A stretch of 64,000 nucleotides of DNA from G965267605 sp965267605 (lineage in GTDB: Bacteria; Bacteroidota; Bacteroidia; Flavobacteriales_E; Vicingaceae), in the NCBI GenBank assembly GCA_965267605.1, contig OZ254088.1, forward strand, positions 496,001-560,000. Direction: 5' to 3'. Under the pieces are notes generated by a model. The model was given only the letters and a program-made list of their open reading frames with translations, ran no database searches and was not told where the DNA came from. The translations under genes and the position numbers were made by a program. How positions within the stretch are numbered: position 1 is the first letter of the stretch; each line of letters starts with the position of its first letter. This document shows, in pieces, positions 34,402 to 43,884 of the stretch.

Positions 34402-34842
34402 ATGGGGTAGGTTCAAATGCATCTAGAGATTCTGAAGGAATACTTCTTTGGAGACTATAGTTCATTTTCTGAATTTCATCAACAAGTTTCAAAGTATCCG
34501 CGACTTGATCTTCTCTGGTGAAACCCAATCGAACAGCAAGTTTTAGTTGTGTTTCTACTTCGTATGAAGATCCACTAGCAATTGCAAGGAACTGCCTAAA
34601 TTCTTTCTTGTGATTTCTGCCAGCACCTTCCGCAATGTTTGAAGGGATGGAAACAGCACATCGTCTTAACTGACTTGTCAATCCATACTTCTCCTCTTCT
34701 GGAAAATGAGAGGTCAACTCATAGATGTCCTCTGTCAGTTCCATTGCTTTCTTCCAAATCTTCAGATCTCCTAGCTTATGCATTTGCTGTTGTTTTATTT
34801 TCGAAATGCAACACCACCGCCACATCTCAATACTAAATACTC
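34385..34842 (-). mobile_element. IVS-like element: four-helix-bundle gene inside 20-bp inverted repeats
   Basis: The left arm (34385-34404, gagtaattagtattgagatg) and right arm (34823-34842, catctcaatactaaatactc) are inverted copies of one another at 19 of 20 positions. They enclose only the 23S-IVP-type gene. Known intervening sequences in 23S rRNA have this same plan: terminal inverted repeats that fold into a stem, with or without such a gene inside. Here the unit sits in an mRNA operon between thiolase and hydroxyacyl-CoA dehydrogenase genes. Element status is inference. Confidence 0.5.
34391..34783 (-). CDS. Four helix bundle protein (23S rRNA IVP family)
   Basis: About 130 residues from MHKLGDLKIWKKAMELTEDI. 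A frame extension of 14 codons upstream has no family match. The hallmarks of the family are all there: the LxIWKKAMELT start, LTSQLRRCAVSIPSNIAEG, and SSYEVETQLKLAVRLGF. Members are found inside intervening sequences of 23S rRNA and scattered elsewhere; the function is not known, and some relatives serve as accessory proteins of diversity-generating retroelements. No reverse transcriptase is near. It shares strand with the fad operon that it interrupts. Confidence 0.92.
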   Translation of the reverse strand: MHKLGDLKIWKKAMELTEDIYELTSHFPEEEKYGLTSQLRRCAVSIPSNIAEGAGRNHKKEFRQFLAIASGSSYEVETQLKLAVRLGFTREDQVADTLKLVDEIQKMNYSLQRSIPSESLDAFEPTPSQY

Positions 34843-34868
34843 TATTCTCTTTTCTATTATTTAATTGT

Positions 34869-37277
34869 TTAATTCCTCAATACCTTGCCAGTTGTAGCAA
34901 TGCTTTGAAGTCGCTCTAGTGTCTTTCTTTCCGTACACAGTTCGAGGAAGGCTTTGCGTTCCAGGTCGAGCAGGTAGGTCTCACTTACCTCTTGTGGTGC
35001 TGACAGTTCTCCTCCACATAGCACATATCCCAGTTTTCTTGAGATCAGTGAATCGTGTTCCGAGATGTAGTTTCCGGATTCCATGGTATTCGCACCTACA
35101 TACACAATGCCCATTCCTTCTTTACCGAGGACTTTGATGTCTGTACGCTCGATGGGTTTCGTGTAGCCCTTATCTGCCATGGCCTTACAAGCCTGCTTGG
35201 CATATGTAAGTTGGTGTGCTCTCGAAATCACAACTTCATCCTGACCAGGTCGTAGGAATCCATGTTCAAACGCTTCGTGAGCAGATGTAGCCACTTTGGC
35301 CTGACCAATGGTGAGGAATCGGTTGCGCAACGTATTGATACGCATATCGCCTTCACCAAAGTCATCTGACGTTCGGAGTGCGAATTCTTTTGTTCCGCCA
35401 CCGCCAGGTATCACCCCGGCACCAAATTCTACCAACCCGATGTATGATTCGGCATGAGCAATGACTTTGTCTGCGTGCATGGCCATCTCACAGCCTCCTC
35501 CCAGCGTAAGACCGTGTGGGGCCACAACAACGGGGATGGATGAGTACCGAACCCGCATCACCGCATTCTGGAATGCCCGGATGGCAAAATCCAATTCATC
35601 GTATTCCTGCTCTGCCGCCATCATGAAGATGAGTCCCACATTGGCGCCTGCTGAGAAGTGTTCGCCCGGGTTGGAAATCACCAGTCCATCGTATTCTTCT
35701 TCTGCTAAATCAATGGCCTTGTGAAGCCCGGCTACCACATCGCCACCGATGATGTTCATCTTGGTGCTCCACGAGAAGTTCAAAATGCCGTCTCCCAGAT
35801 CAGTGATCTGCGATTCTGCATTCTTCCAAATGGTCTTGTCGTGTGCAAGTACATCCCAGTGGAGTAGTGCATCACGTCCTGGGATCGTTACGAAGTCTTT
35901 GGTGTTCTGATCATAATACTGTTCAACACCTCCCTCAACCCTGAAGAAAGCCTCCTGGCCAGACTCAATCATTTCATCTACCCATGTGCCATACTTCACA
36001 CCTGCTTCTTTCATCAGCTCGCAGGTCTTCTTTACTCCGAGCATCTCCCACATGGCAAATGGTCCTTTCTCCCATCCAAATCCAGCACAAACGGCATCGT
36101 CTATGCGATAGCATTCATCTGAAATCTCAGGGATTCTATTCGATACATAAGCGAAGATTCCGAAGAAGGATTTTCGGTAGAACTCACCAACCTTGCCTTT
36201 ATCTGCAAGTAGCAAGCGCAATCTATCGGCCAGGTCTTCCATTGGACGAGCTTGTCCAACTACATCGAACCGTACTTTTTCTTTCGCTCTGTATTCAAGT
36301 GTTTTGAGGTCAAGGGTGAGGATCTCGCTCTTGCCTTCATCGCTTTTGATTTTCTTGAAGAAGCCTTGTTTGGACTTTGCACCGAGCAAGCCTTTGTCCA
36401 CCATTCCGGTAACGTATCCCGGAAGTTTGAAGACATCCCTCATTTCGTCATCAGGGCAGTTCTCTTCAAGCCCTTGTGCTACTTTAACAAGGGTATCGAT
36501 ACCTACGACATCACAGGTTCTAAAAGTGGCCGACTTCGGCCTGCCAATGAGTGGACCTGTAAGGGCATCAACTTCTTCAACGGTCATCTCCATTTCCTCT
36601 ACGAGATGGAACAACGCCTGTATGCTGTAAACACCAATTCTGTTGGCAATGAAACCCGGAGTGTCTTTACAGTTTACCACTGTTTTACCCAGCAACCTTG
36701 AACCGAAGTCCTCAAAGAACTCCAGCAGTTGTGGATCGGTATCCTTGCCCGGGATGATTTCCAATAATCGGAGGTAACGGGGTGGATTGAAGAAGTGTGT
36801 TCCGAAGAAGCATTTCTTAAAATCTTCTGATCTGCCTTCCGTAAGAATGGAGATGGGGATACCTGATGTATTGGTGGTTACTGGACTTCCTTCTTTCCGG
36901 TATTGCTCAACCTTTTCGTACAGCGATTGCTTGATCTGTGGATTCTCAATGATCGCTTCAATGATCCAGTCGCTATCCGCGATAGCCGCAAGATCATCAT
37001 CAAAGTTTCCAGTGGTGATTCTGGATGCAAATCTTTTGCTGTAGATAGGAGAGGGGTTCGACTTCAATGCAAATTGCAATGCATCGTTCACAATACGGTT
37101 CCTCACCCTTTTGTCTTCCAGGGTAGCGCCTGCGGCTGTTTCCTTGTCGTTAAGTTCCTGCGGACTGATATCCAGCAGAAGTACCTGAAATCCTGCCCCA
37201 GCGAGGTGACAGGCAATTCTAGACCCCATTACTCCAGATCCTAATACAGCTACCTTTTCAATTCTTTTTCTGATCAT
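34869..37277 (-). CDS. 3-hydroxyacyl-CoA dehydrogenase / enoyl-CoA hydratase fusion
   Basis: 802 residues with the dehydrogenase first and the hydratase last, the reverse of E. coli FadB. The NAD site is VAVLGSGVMGSRIACHLAGAG (13-18 GSGVMG), with HFFNPPRYLRLLEI and KDTPGFIANRIG as dehydrogenase marks. The C-terminal crotonase part (roughly 490-690) has HFSAGANVG for the oxyanion hole and both catalytic Glu, in GLTLGGGCEMAMHAD and GLVEFGAGVIPGGGG. It should run the two middle steps of beta-oxidation. Its start overlaps the MarR gene stop by 4 bases (ATGA). Confidence 0.93.
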   Translation of the reverse strand: MIRKRIEKVAVLGSGVMGSRIACHLAGAGFQVLLLDISPQELNDKETAAGATLEDKRVRNRIVNDALQFALKSNPSPIYSKRFASRITTGNFDDDLAAIADSDWIIEAIIENPQIKQSLYEKVEQYRKEGSPVTTNTSGIPISILTEGRSEDFKKCFFGTHFFNPPRYLRLLEIIPGKDTDPQLLEFFEDFGSRLLGKTVVNCKDTPGFIANRIGVYSIQALFHLVEEMEMTVEEVDALTGPLIGRPKSATFRTCDVVGIDTLVKVAQGLEENCPDDEMRDVFKLPGYVTGMVDKGLLGAKSKQGFFKKIKSDEGKSEILTLDLKTLEYRAKEKVRFDVVGQARPMEDLADRLRLLLADKGKVGEFYRKSFFGIFAYVSNRIPEISDECYRIDDAVCAGFGWEKGPFAMWEMLGVKKTCELMKEAGVKYGTWVDEMIESGQEAFFRVEGGVEQYYDQNTKDFVTIPGRDALLHWDVLAHDKTIWKNAESQITDLGDGILNFSWSTKMNIIGGDVVAGLHKAIDLAEEEYDGLVISNPGEHFSAGANVGLIFMMAAEQEYDELDFAIRAFQNAVMRVRYSSIPVVVAPHGLTLGGGCEMAMHADKVIAHAESYIGLVEFGAGVIPGGGGTKEFALRTSDDFGEGDMRINTLRNRFLTIGQAKVATSAHEAFEHGFLRPGQDEVVISRAHQLTYAKQACKAMADKGYTKPIERTDIKVLGKEGMGIVYVGANTMESGNYISEHDSLISRKLGYVLCGGELSAPQEVSETYLLDLERKAFLELCTERKTLERLQSIATTGKVLRN

Positions 37278-37723
37278 GCCTCGACCAATATTTCCTGTTT
37301 ACATTCTTCCGTTAGCTCGGATACCCTTTCAAGTATCTGAATGGTACTTTGAACAACCGAATCACCCAAGTCTGCAGCTATCAATTCGTTGAATTGTTTT
37401 ACCACACGTCTGGCAATTTTTCTTTTCTCTTTGCCTTCCTCGGTAAGGTAAATCCTTACCATTCTTTTGTCTGTTGTGTCTTGCTTTCTAACAATGAGGC
37501 CTTTCTCTTCCATACTGTTCAGCAACCTACTCATGCTGGTTACTTCCATGCCCAATAAGGGCGCAATAGAGGTAGAGGGTGAACCTGCCTCGTCATCAAT
37601 GTGCATTAAAACGAATCCTGTAGCCTGAGATAGGTCATATTGCTGTGCGATTTGATTATACATTTTGGCAATCAGCAGCCAGGTTCTTTTAATGTGAAAA
37701 TCAAGTGATTCTTCTGGTGTCAT
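37274..37723 (-). CDS. MarR family transcriptional regulator of the fatty-acid operon
   Basis: 149 residues, a single winged-helix MarR domain with dimerising helices at both ends: SQATGFVLMHIDDEAGSPSTSIAPLLGMEVTSMSRLLNSMEEKGLIVRKQDTTDKRMVRIYLTEEGKE contains recognition helix and wing. It is the first gene of the beta-oxidation operon and is translationally coupled to the next gene. A 20-bp palindrome 18 bases ahead of its start is the likely binding site, so self-regulation and control by acyl-CoA are expected, as known for other MarR-type fatty-acid regulators. Ligand is inferred. Confidence 0.9.
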   Translation of the reverse strand: MTPEESLDFHIKRTWLLIAKMYNQIAQQYDLSQATGFVLMHIDDEAGSPSTSIAPLLGMEVTSMSRLLNSMEEKGLIVRKQDTTDKRMVRIYLTEEGKEKRKIARRVVKQFNELIAADLGDSVVQSTIQILERVSELTEECKQEILVEA

Positions 37724-37741
37724 AATGAGTAAATATATAAA

Positions 37742-37761
37742 TTATTATGCATGCATAATAA
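37742..37761. promoter_or_regulatory. 20-bp perfect palindrome, likely MarR operator
   Basis: The sequence ttattatgcatgcataataa is identical to its reverse complement over all 20 bases and lies 18 bases upstream of the MarR gene start. A TATATTTA box, a 7-of-8 match to the -7 consensus, lies between it and the ATG on the minus strand. This size and symmetry fit a MarR dimer site. Confidence 0.65.
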
Positions 37762-37967
37762 ATGAATTACTCTTAGTAACGGGTAAGTCTAAAAAATGTT
37801 TCCTGAAATCTTCAATATTTGAGCGAATGCTGCTTTGAAGACTATATGAAGAACGGGTATTGATGAATACGAAAGCCTCGTTCGGAAGTTACAACAGAGT
37901 AAATTAAATTGCTGTTGCAACTTCATGACCCTCAATGACGTCTAAGCTATGAACCAACCTATCTGAC

Positions 37968-39338
37968 ATGAAAAACCTCTGTTACCTCGGCTTTCTTTCT
38001 GTTCTATTCTCAACTATGGGCGTAAAGGCCAGTCATTACCTCGGTAGTGACATGACCTGGGCGCACATTTCGGATTCTACATATCGCGTAACGGCTACCA
38101 TCTATTATGAATGTTCTTCATCAGGTGGTTCCGTGGTTACCATTCAATCGGCATCCAGCTGTTACAATAACAGAAGCTGGACGCTTGCATTGCAGAATCC
38201 TGGAGGCACGCCTATTACCAATTCATGTCGTTGGACCCATTGCTCAACGGGCCCGGCCAGGAAATGGATATATCAGGGCATCGTTTTTCTCCAGCCATGT
38301 ACAGATTGGAGGGTGTCTTATTCGGGATGCTGCCGCGGTGCACTTAGCAACGTTATTGGGCTTCCTAACCATTACAATGAGTTCTTCCTTGATAACCAGA
38401 CAGGCAGTTTCGTCAGTGGAGTAGACTTTATTTCAGATCCGGTATCCGTAGGAAATACAGGAGATACCTTGTTCTTCGATTGCGGAGTAACGCATTTACC
38501 AGGAGATAGTGTAGTGTATCAGTTGGCACCTAACCTAACGGCTGTTTCAACACCGGTTACCTATGGTCCGGGATATTCAGATCAGTTGTTTGCAAACTCT
38601 CTTGCACCTGAAGGTATTGATCCAACAACGGGTATTACCAATGCAGGGCCTTTCGCAGCAGGTAATTATGCGTATCGCGTATGTGCCCAGTTGTACAGAA
38701 ATGGTGTGTTGCGTGGTATCGTTAATCGGGAGATGGTACTTACAGGGTTTCCTGGCAACACGTTCAATCCATGGTTGTCATCCATTAATTCACAAGGATC
38801 ATATACCATATGTGTTACGGAGGGAGATTCAGTAGACTTCAACATAAATAGCTACGACTTAAGCAGCATCGATTCAACATTCGTTACCATTCAGAATCCG
38901 CTTCCGGGAATGATTTGGTTATCGGGTGGTGGAATCAATGAATTCGGTAGAGTTATCTGGCCAACCCAGATTGGTGACGCCACCAACAGTCCGTACCTGA
39001 TTACCCTGAAGGTGGAAGACAATTACTGTCCGATGGTGGGTACTGGTTTTAGCAAGTACAATATTTGTGTACTACCGATAAGTACTGGTGTGGGTGCATC
39101 TTCAGACTTCACGTTTCAGTTAAGTCCGAATCCAGCCAAGGATCATTTCACTATACGATCAAGTAAGGGCATGCGGTCGATCAGTTTGTTTGGGCTTTCC
39201 GGACAACTGGTCTACACTCAACAGGTGTCTGGTACATCCGAAAGGATACCGATACAATCCTTGCAAAAAGGGATTTACCTGGTCTATGTGCAAGCTACCG
39301 ATGGTAGTCGGTCTATTTCCAAACTGGTAAGGAACTAA
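37968..39338 (+). CDS. T9SS-secreted protein, SHxxG surface family
   Basis: 456 residues with a signal peptide ending KA, then ASHYLGSDMTWAHISDSTYRVTATIYYECSSSGG near the mature start. This ASHxxGxxxTW...YxVTxxxYxxC pattern is common at the start of large Bacteroidota surface proteins, often gliding-motility-associated. The body is beta-rich with many Cys in pairs (CRWTHC, CCRG). The end is a type A T9SS sorting domain (FQLSPNPAKDHFTIRSSKG ... LQKGIYLVYVQATDG). The role is unknown, cell-surface location is likely. Confidence 0.82.
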   Translation: MKNLCYLGFLSVLFSTMGVKASHYLGSDMTWAHISDSTYRVTATIYYECSSSGGSVVTIQSASSCYNNRSWTLALQNPGGTPITNSCRWTHCSTGPARKWIYQGIVFLQPCTDWRVSYSGCCRGALSNVIGLPNHYNEFFLDNQTGSFVSGVDFISDPVSVGNTGDTLFFDCGVTHLPGDSVVYQLAPNLTAVSTPVTYGPGYSDQLFANSLAPEGIDPTTGITNAGPFAAGNYAYRVCAQLYRNGVLRGIVNREMVLTGFPGNTFNPWLSSINSQGSYTICVTEGDSVDFNINSYDLSSIDSTFVTIQNPLPGMIWLSGGGINEFGRVIWPTQIGDATNSPYLITLKVEDNYCPMVGTGFSKYNICVLPISTGVGASSDFTFQLSPNPAKDHFTIRSSKGMRSISLFGLSGQLVYTQQVSGTSERIPIQSLQKGIYLVYVQATDGSRSISKLVRN

Positions 39339-42031
39339 GGTTTAGACATCGTATACATGAGTACCCTGTTGCCTGAATTCACAACCAGGTTAGGAGACTC
39401 ATCCTTGTTCATATCTGCAATGTTGAATCCGCTGTTTCCTTTAACCGGAAAGCCTTCATAGGGTGTGCCATCAGCATTGAAAAGGTGTACCTGCCCTGCA
39501 GTGCTGGTAAATCCGAAAAGTGTTTGGCCATTGTAAGTAGCCGTGCTGAAAGAGCTTGCACGCTCATCCATTACAATGATTTCTTTGCCTGAGTGATCGA
39601 TTACACGGACTTCGTCTTCACTGGTAGTCATTATATCCGGCATTTGGTCACCGTTCACATCTCTCATAAGGAAGGTGCTTGCGGAATCTACTTTGACCTC
39701 TGTTCTGGAAGTCTGTCCGGTCATAGTGAATTTGCTGAGGTATCCTGACGAATCTATTCCGGCTATCAGGAAGCCCATGATCTCCTTACCCGGAATAACC
39801 TGGTAATTAATGTACATGTGATTCAGTGGAATGGAGCTGGTGATGTTTAATCTTTCTTCTCCTTTACGGCTAAGCGCGATTACCTTTCCGCTGATGTCCA
39901 GCCCAAGGATGTAATCCTTACCGCTACGTGTATAATGCTTCAACTGCTGGCCAATCATGGCTGAAGTCTTGTTGGCTTCCCATCCATCCACACGGGTACC
40001 GCTGATATCGTAGTTTAAGATCTGCCGGTCACGCGTTGTGATCAAGATCCTATAATTCTTGTTGTTCTCGTAGTCCATAATGGATGGGGCAGAGGTGAGG
40101 TAGAATCCTTGATCGTCCGGGAAACGAACCGGGAATTTCTCTACGTCATTTCCTTTTCGGTCTATAAGGTAAGTGGCAAACGGTGTGTTGAACAACATTT
40201 GCAGTTTGCCATTCTTGTATGCATCTACCTGCTGTACCCGACCAATGATCTGACCGTCCACTTTCCTGTTCCACATCACTTCCCCTTTTGAGGAAATCAG
40301 GTAAATGAAATTCTCTTCATCCTGAACCAGTACATCTTCACTGTTGGTCTGATGGTTGTGTACGAACTGTGGATTACCCACCAGTTTATTCGGCATTTGC
40401 GCTGCCCACAGTGCATTGGTGAATTGCTGATACTCCTGATTGTAGTTCACGAAAGCACTGGTGTAGAATTTCCCTTTTCCACGACTGGTGAATTGGAAGA
40501 CACATCCGTCAAATTTTCTAATGACCTCCTCATTTCTAACGGTGGCATTCACCATCGAATCGGACAGCAAGGTGTTTAGATACGTTAGACAGGCACTGGT
40601 TCTTGCGAACGTGAGGAGTGAAGAGTTGCCAGAGATATTGTCGTTAAAAACGGAGAAGTCAGGGTCTGCGGTTAATGTTCTATCGTTGATCAGGTTGTTG
40701 CGTAGGCTATTGATCGTAGCCTGGTTCTTTCCAACGATCAGGAACTTGTCCATTTGCGCATACCACACCAGGTTCCAATCTGCAAAGGCAGGGTGCGCAA
40801 AAGCTCCGAATACCTGTCCGAACCGCATAGGTCGTACATTCAATTCTTCCAGACCGTCTCTCTGAAAACCAAATTTGCCCAGGTATTCATTCAATGCCTC
40901 CTGATCGCCAATCTCAAAGACACCCACCAATTCCTCATTGTAATTTTTCATGCCCGCATTTACATAGGCGATGCAGACTTCTTCTCCCATCCAGCTTGCG
41001 AGTGCACCATGCGGATCTACATCGATGGAGTCCTTCACATAATCTACAACCTCGTCCCATGACTCTGCTTGTTTGGTGCGCTCCAGGTAACGCTGATACT
41101 TCATAGACCACGAACTGTAGTTACCTGTGTGCATGGAGATAAAACCAGATGTATTGTAAGGAAGGTAGTCTATACATTCAGCCTCTCCTGCCTCTTCAAA
41201 CAGGGAAAGGTATTGTGGAAGCGTATCAGTGGTTTGGGTAAATCCGTTCAACCTGAGATTGGACGGCTTCAACATGAGGTCGCAAGCTGTCCAGCTGGCA
41301 AAGGACTTCAGGGTCGATAGTTTACCCATGGCCGGTTTGTTCAGAACGGTTGGCATCAATTCAGCGAACGCACTGTATTTGATCACTATACTTGCTTCAG
41401 CAGTTTCGCCCAGCGTACCACTGGCACGTTTGAAAGCCTTGTCATTACCCAGGGTTGAGCCCTTTTTGAAGTGTCTTACAGCATCTTCAATCAGAATGGG
41501 TCTGTCTGATAGTGCCAGTGTGTTTCCGATGAAAGCACCGTACATTTTCCCGTCCGCCAGATTGAACTTATGAATGGTGCTTTCTTCGTAGTCTCTCGCT
41601 TCAACAGTACAATTCAGTTCTGCCGATAACGCTTTGATCGTTTCTTCACGGTCACTCTTTACCGGAAAGTATCCAACTGAGGATGCGTCAGACGGTCCGA
41701 TACGATGCCATGTGAAATAAACGTACTTGCCTGCAATGGCTGATCCGAGCATCTGGTTCTTGCGCAGCAAAGAATCTGCAAGCAGTACGAGATCGTTGAC
41801 TGAATGGAAGGTGTTTGTTTGTATCAGTTCGTGCCACATCAGGTTGGTGTGCAGCAGTCTGTCTGCAAACCCGTGATCGTGCGTTACCCGCATTACCAGG
41901 GCACTTGAAGACGGCAGCATATCGAAGACAGGGTCTTCGGTTACCTTATCTTCCTGAAGGAAGAAGTAGCCTACAAGGGAAGCACCTGCGAGGAGCAGGA
42001 TAACCACGAGAAGAATGATACGTTTGCCCAA
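39335..42031 (-). CDS. Large membrane-anchored protein, DUF3352/FG-GAP-like
   Basis: About 898 residues from a TTG that opens MGKRIILLVVILLLAGASLVGYFFL, a single N-terminal anchor; a further TTG 21 codons upstream is possible. No ATG lies before residue 30, so a non-ATG start is needed. The first 500 residues look like the DUF3352-type proteins of Bacteroidota (DMLPSSSALVMRVTHDHGFADRLL). The last 350 residues resemble propeller/FG-GAP repeats with MRDVNGDQMPDIMTT and NIADMNKDESPNLVVNSGN. It probably sits in the periplasm. Function unknown. The stop overlaps the convergent T9SS gene by 4 bases. Confidence 0.75.
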   Translation of the reverse strand: MGKRIILLVVILLLAGASLVGYFFLQEDKVTEDPVFDMLPSSSALVMRVTHDHGFADRLLHTNLMWHELIQTNTFHSVNDLVLLADSLLRKNQMLGSAIAGKYVYFTWHRIGPSDASSVGYFPVKSDREETIKALSAELNCTVEARDYEESTIHKFNLADGKMYGAFIGNTLALSDRPILIEDAVRHFKKGSTLGNDKAFKRASGTLGETAEASIVIKYSAFAELMPTVLNKPAMGKLSTLKSFASWTACDLMLKPSNLRLNGFTQTTDTLPQYLSLFEEAGEAECIDYLPYNTSGFISMHTGNYSSWSMKYQRYLERTKQAESWDEVVDYVKDSIDVDPHGALASWMGEEVCIAYVNAGMKNYNEELVGVFEIGDQEALNEYLGKFGFQRDGLEELNVRPMRFGQVFGAFAHPAFADWNLVWYAQMDKFLIVGKNQATINSLRNNLINDRTLTADPDFSVFNDNISGNSSLLTFARTSACLTYLNTLLSDSMVNATVRNEEVIRKFDGCVFQFTSRGKGKFYTSAFVNYNQEYQQFTNALWAAQMPNKLVGNPQFVHNHQTNSEDVLVQDEENFIYLISSKGEVMWNRKVDGQIIGRVQQVDAYKNGKLQMLFNTPFATYLIDRKGNDVEKFPVRFPDDQGFYLTSAPSIMDYENNKNYRILITTRDRQILNYDISGTRVDGWEANKTSAMIGQQLKHYTRSGKDYILGLDISGKVIALSRKGEERLNITSSIPLNHMYINYQVIPGKEIMGFLIAGIDSSGYLSKFTMTGQTSRTEVKVDSASTFLMRDVNGDQMPDIMTTSEDEVRVIDHSGKEIIVMDERASSFSTATYNGQTLFGFTSTAGQVHLFNADGTPYEGFPVKGNSGFNIADMNKDESPNLVVNSGNRVLMYTMSKP

Positions 42032-42112
42032 ATCGAAATTTTCGGAAAAGTTATAACCCTTGTACACGCGCAGGCCCGCGTGAAGGATTAACAATCAACA
42101 CTTGCTGGTTAA

Positions 42113-42712
42113 TTACAGATCCAGTTTCAGCTGGGAGGGAAGCAGTTGGAAACTCTTCCGATGGTGTGGGGTAGGGCCGTGTGCTTGAATTGCCGCACGG
42201 TGTTTTTGGGTGGGATAACCTTTGTTCTGTTCCCAACCGTATTCGGGATAATCTATGGCCAGTTCTGCCATCAGCTCATCTCGATATGTCTTTGCGAGTA
42301 CAGACGCAGCTGCAATGTTCATGTATTTGCCGTCACCCTTGATTACACATTCGTACGGTACATCCTTGTAAGGCTTGAAGCGGTTTCCATCAACCGCAAT
42401 GAACTCGGGAGCGGGTTCTAATTGATCACATGCCCTTTGCATACCTATGATGGAAGCATTAAGGATATTGATCTGATCGATCTCTTCAGGTTCAACAGCC
42501 ACAACCGCGAATGCCAGTGCCTGTTCTTCGATAATACCTCTCAACATATCCCTGTCTTTTTCAGAAAGCTGTTTCGAGTCATTGAGCTTGTCATTGCTAA
42601 AATCAGCTGGAAGAATAACCGCTGCGGCTACGACCGGTCCTGCGAGGCACCCACGTCCGGCCTCATCACAGCCAGCTTCTGTGAGTTCAGTTTGAAAGCT
42701 AAGCCCTAGCAT
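42113..42712 (-). CDS. rnhB: Ribonuclease HII
   Basis: 199 residues, typical length. Catalytic acids are in AGCDEAGRGCLAGPV (Asp16, Glu17), with LNDSKQLSE, FIAVDGNRF and ASVLAKTYRDELM following as in the family; the C-terminal GYPTQKHRAAIQAHGPTPHHRKSF is also conserved. It removes RNA from RNA-DNA hybrids, especially single ribonucleotides. The start overlaps the upstream glycosyltransferase gene by 14 bases. Confidence 0.96.
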   Translation of the reverse strand: MLGLSFQTELTEAGCDEAGRGCLAGPVVAAAVILPADFSNDKLNDSKQLSEKDRDMLRGIIEEQALAFAVVAVEPEEIDQINILNASIIGMQRACDQLEPAPEFIAVDGNRFKPYKDVPYECVIKGDGKYMNIAAASVLAKTYRDELMAELAIDYPEYGWEQNKGYPTQKHRAAIQAHGPTPHHRKSFQLLPSQLKLDL

Positions 42713-43835
42713 CTAAACACTTTTGAATAACAGCTTGCATGGCTTCGGCACTGGTGTCCCAATTAAATGAACGTGCCCTTTCCATTCCATCAGCAATACT
42801 TTTGGCTTTCAGGTTCGAATCGCTTAGTTTCTGAATTTTCGTGGCTGCTTCTTCATAATTGCCGTGGGCTGCAATATTTCCATTTGGACCAACAACCTCA
42901 GGAAGCACCGTAGCATCTGAAACAACTACGGGTACGCCACTTTGCATAGCTTCTACGATGGGAATACCGAAACCTTCGAAATGAGACAGGTATACCATAG
43001 TGTGAGCGGATGCGGTAACACGGGTTAAGTCTTCATCATCCAACGCTCCGAGAATCTTTATGTCTTGTTTGTAAGGGCATTCATCCAATGCTCGTTTCAT
43101 TTCGTCAGACCACAGTACTTCTTTGCCCGCAATGAGCAGCATGCACTCAGATTTTGATTGGTCCCGATACGCCTGAAAGGTTTTGATCAATCCTTCAATG
43201 TTCTTTCTGGGATGTATGGTACCCACGAACAACAGGTATTCCTTTCCGCCAGTGAAATGAGCCCTCGTAGCTTCTCGATCTGCTTCTCCAATCGGTTTAA
43301 ACTGTGCTCCACCAGCGTTGTAGACCACGTGGATGTTGTTTTCAGGAATGTCGTAGGTCTTGGCAATATCTTGCTTAGAGTATTCTGATACAGTAGCGAC
43401 CTGTGTAGCCATTTCAGCAAATACCCGGAACCTCTTCCGATAGTATTTAGCCACGTGGTTTGGCAGCCACTCAGGATGATGTTCGAAGTTCAGATCATGG
43501 ATCACCGGTAGCTGAGGAATATCCAACCCCTTACACAGAATACCGTCTGGTGAGATCAGTAAATCCAGTTGATCTGCTTTTGCTCTGCGGGCAAGTACCT
43601 TGTTGAAGTAGAAGTCGAACAGATACACATGTTTGGTGGGTGGACTCAGGAATTGTGCCTGACAGTTGGGGAAGTCCAGCAAACGGGCTTCATTCTTGTT
43701 GTCGTAGTACAATATGAAACTGTGTTCTGGTGAATTGGCGATCACCCTTCTGAATACCTCATAGGTAAACCTGCCGATTCCATCCAGCGAACCTCGCTTC
43801 AAAAGCCTTGTATTTATGCCTATTCGAGCGCACAT
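42699..43835 (-). CDS. Glycosyltransferase family 4 (GT-B)
   Basis: 378 residues. The N-terminal domain starts ARIGINTRLLKRGSLDGIGRFTYEV, a GT4 acceptor-loop motif. The C-terminal domain has YLLFVGTIHPRKNIEGLIKTFQAY and the donor site FEGFGIPIVEAMQSGVPVVVSD, with the two Glu of the EX7E motif. It transfers a sugar from a nucleotide donor, most likely in the surface polysaccharide pathway whose other genes start 50 bases away on the opposite strand. The sugar is unknown. Confidence 0.9.
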   Translation of the reverse strand: MCARIGINTRLLKRGSLDGIGRFTYEVFRRVIANSPEHSFILYYDNKNEARLLDFPNCQAQFLSPPTKHVYLFDFYFNKVLARRAKADQLDLLISPDGILCKGLDIPQLPVIHDLNFEHHPEWLPNHVAKYYRKRFRVFAEMATQVATVSEYSKQDIAKTYDIPENNIHVVYNAGGAQFKPIGEADREATRAHFTGGKEYLLFVGTIHPRKNIEGLIKTFQAYRDQSKSECMLLIAGKEVLWSDEMKRALDECPYKQDIKILGALDDEDLTRVTASAHTMVYLSHFEGFGIPIVEAMQSGVPVVVSDATVLPEVVGPNGNIAAHGNYEEAATKIQKLSDSNLKAKSIADGMERARSFNWDTSAEAMQAVIQKCLDARA

Positions 43836-43863
43836 ACCCTAAAATCAAAGGAAATGGTTTTCT

Positions 43864-43871
43864 TACATTTG
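43864..43871 (+). promoter_or_regulatory. -7 box (TACATTTG) ahead of the FkbM gene
   Basis: An exact match to TAnnTTTG, ending 13 bases before the GTG start of the FkbM-type gene. No strong -33 element was seen. It lies in the short gap between divergent polysaccharide genes. Confidence 0.45.
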
Positions 43872-43884
43872 CCAAAATCGAGGG

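Noticed and set aside
34391..34783. Avd-like accessory gene of a diversity-generating retroelement
   Set aside because: No reverse transcriptase and no template or variable repeat was found nearby.
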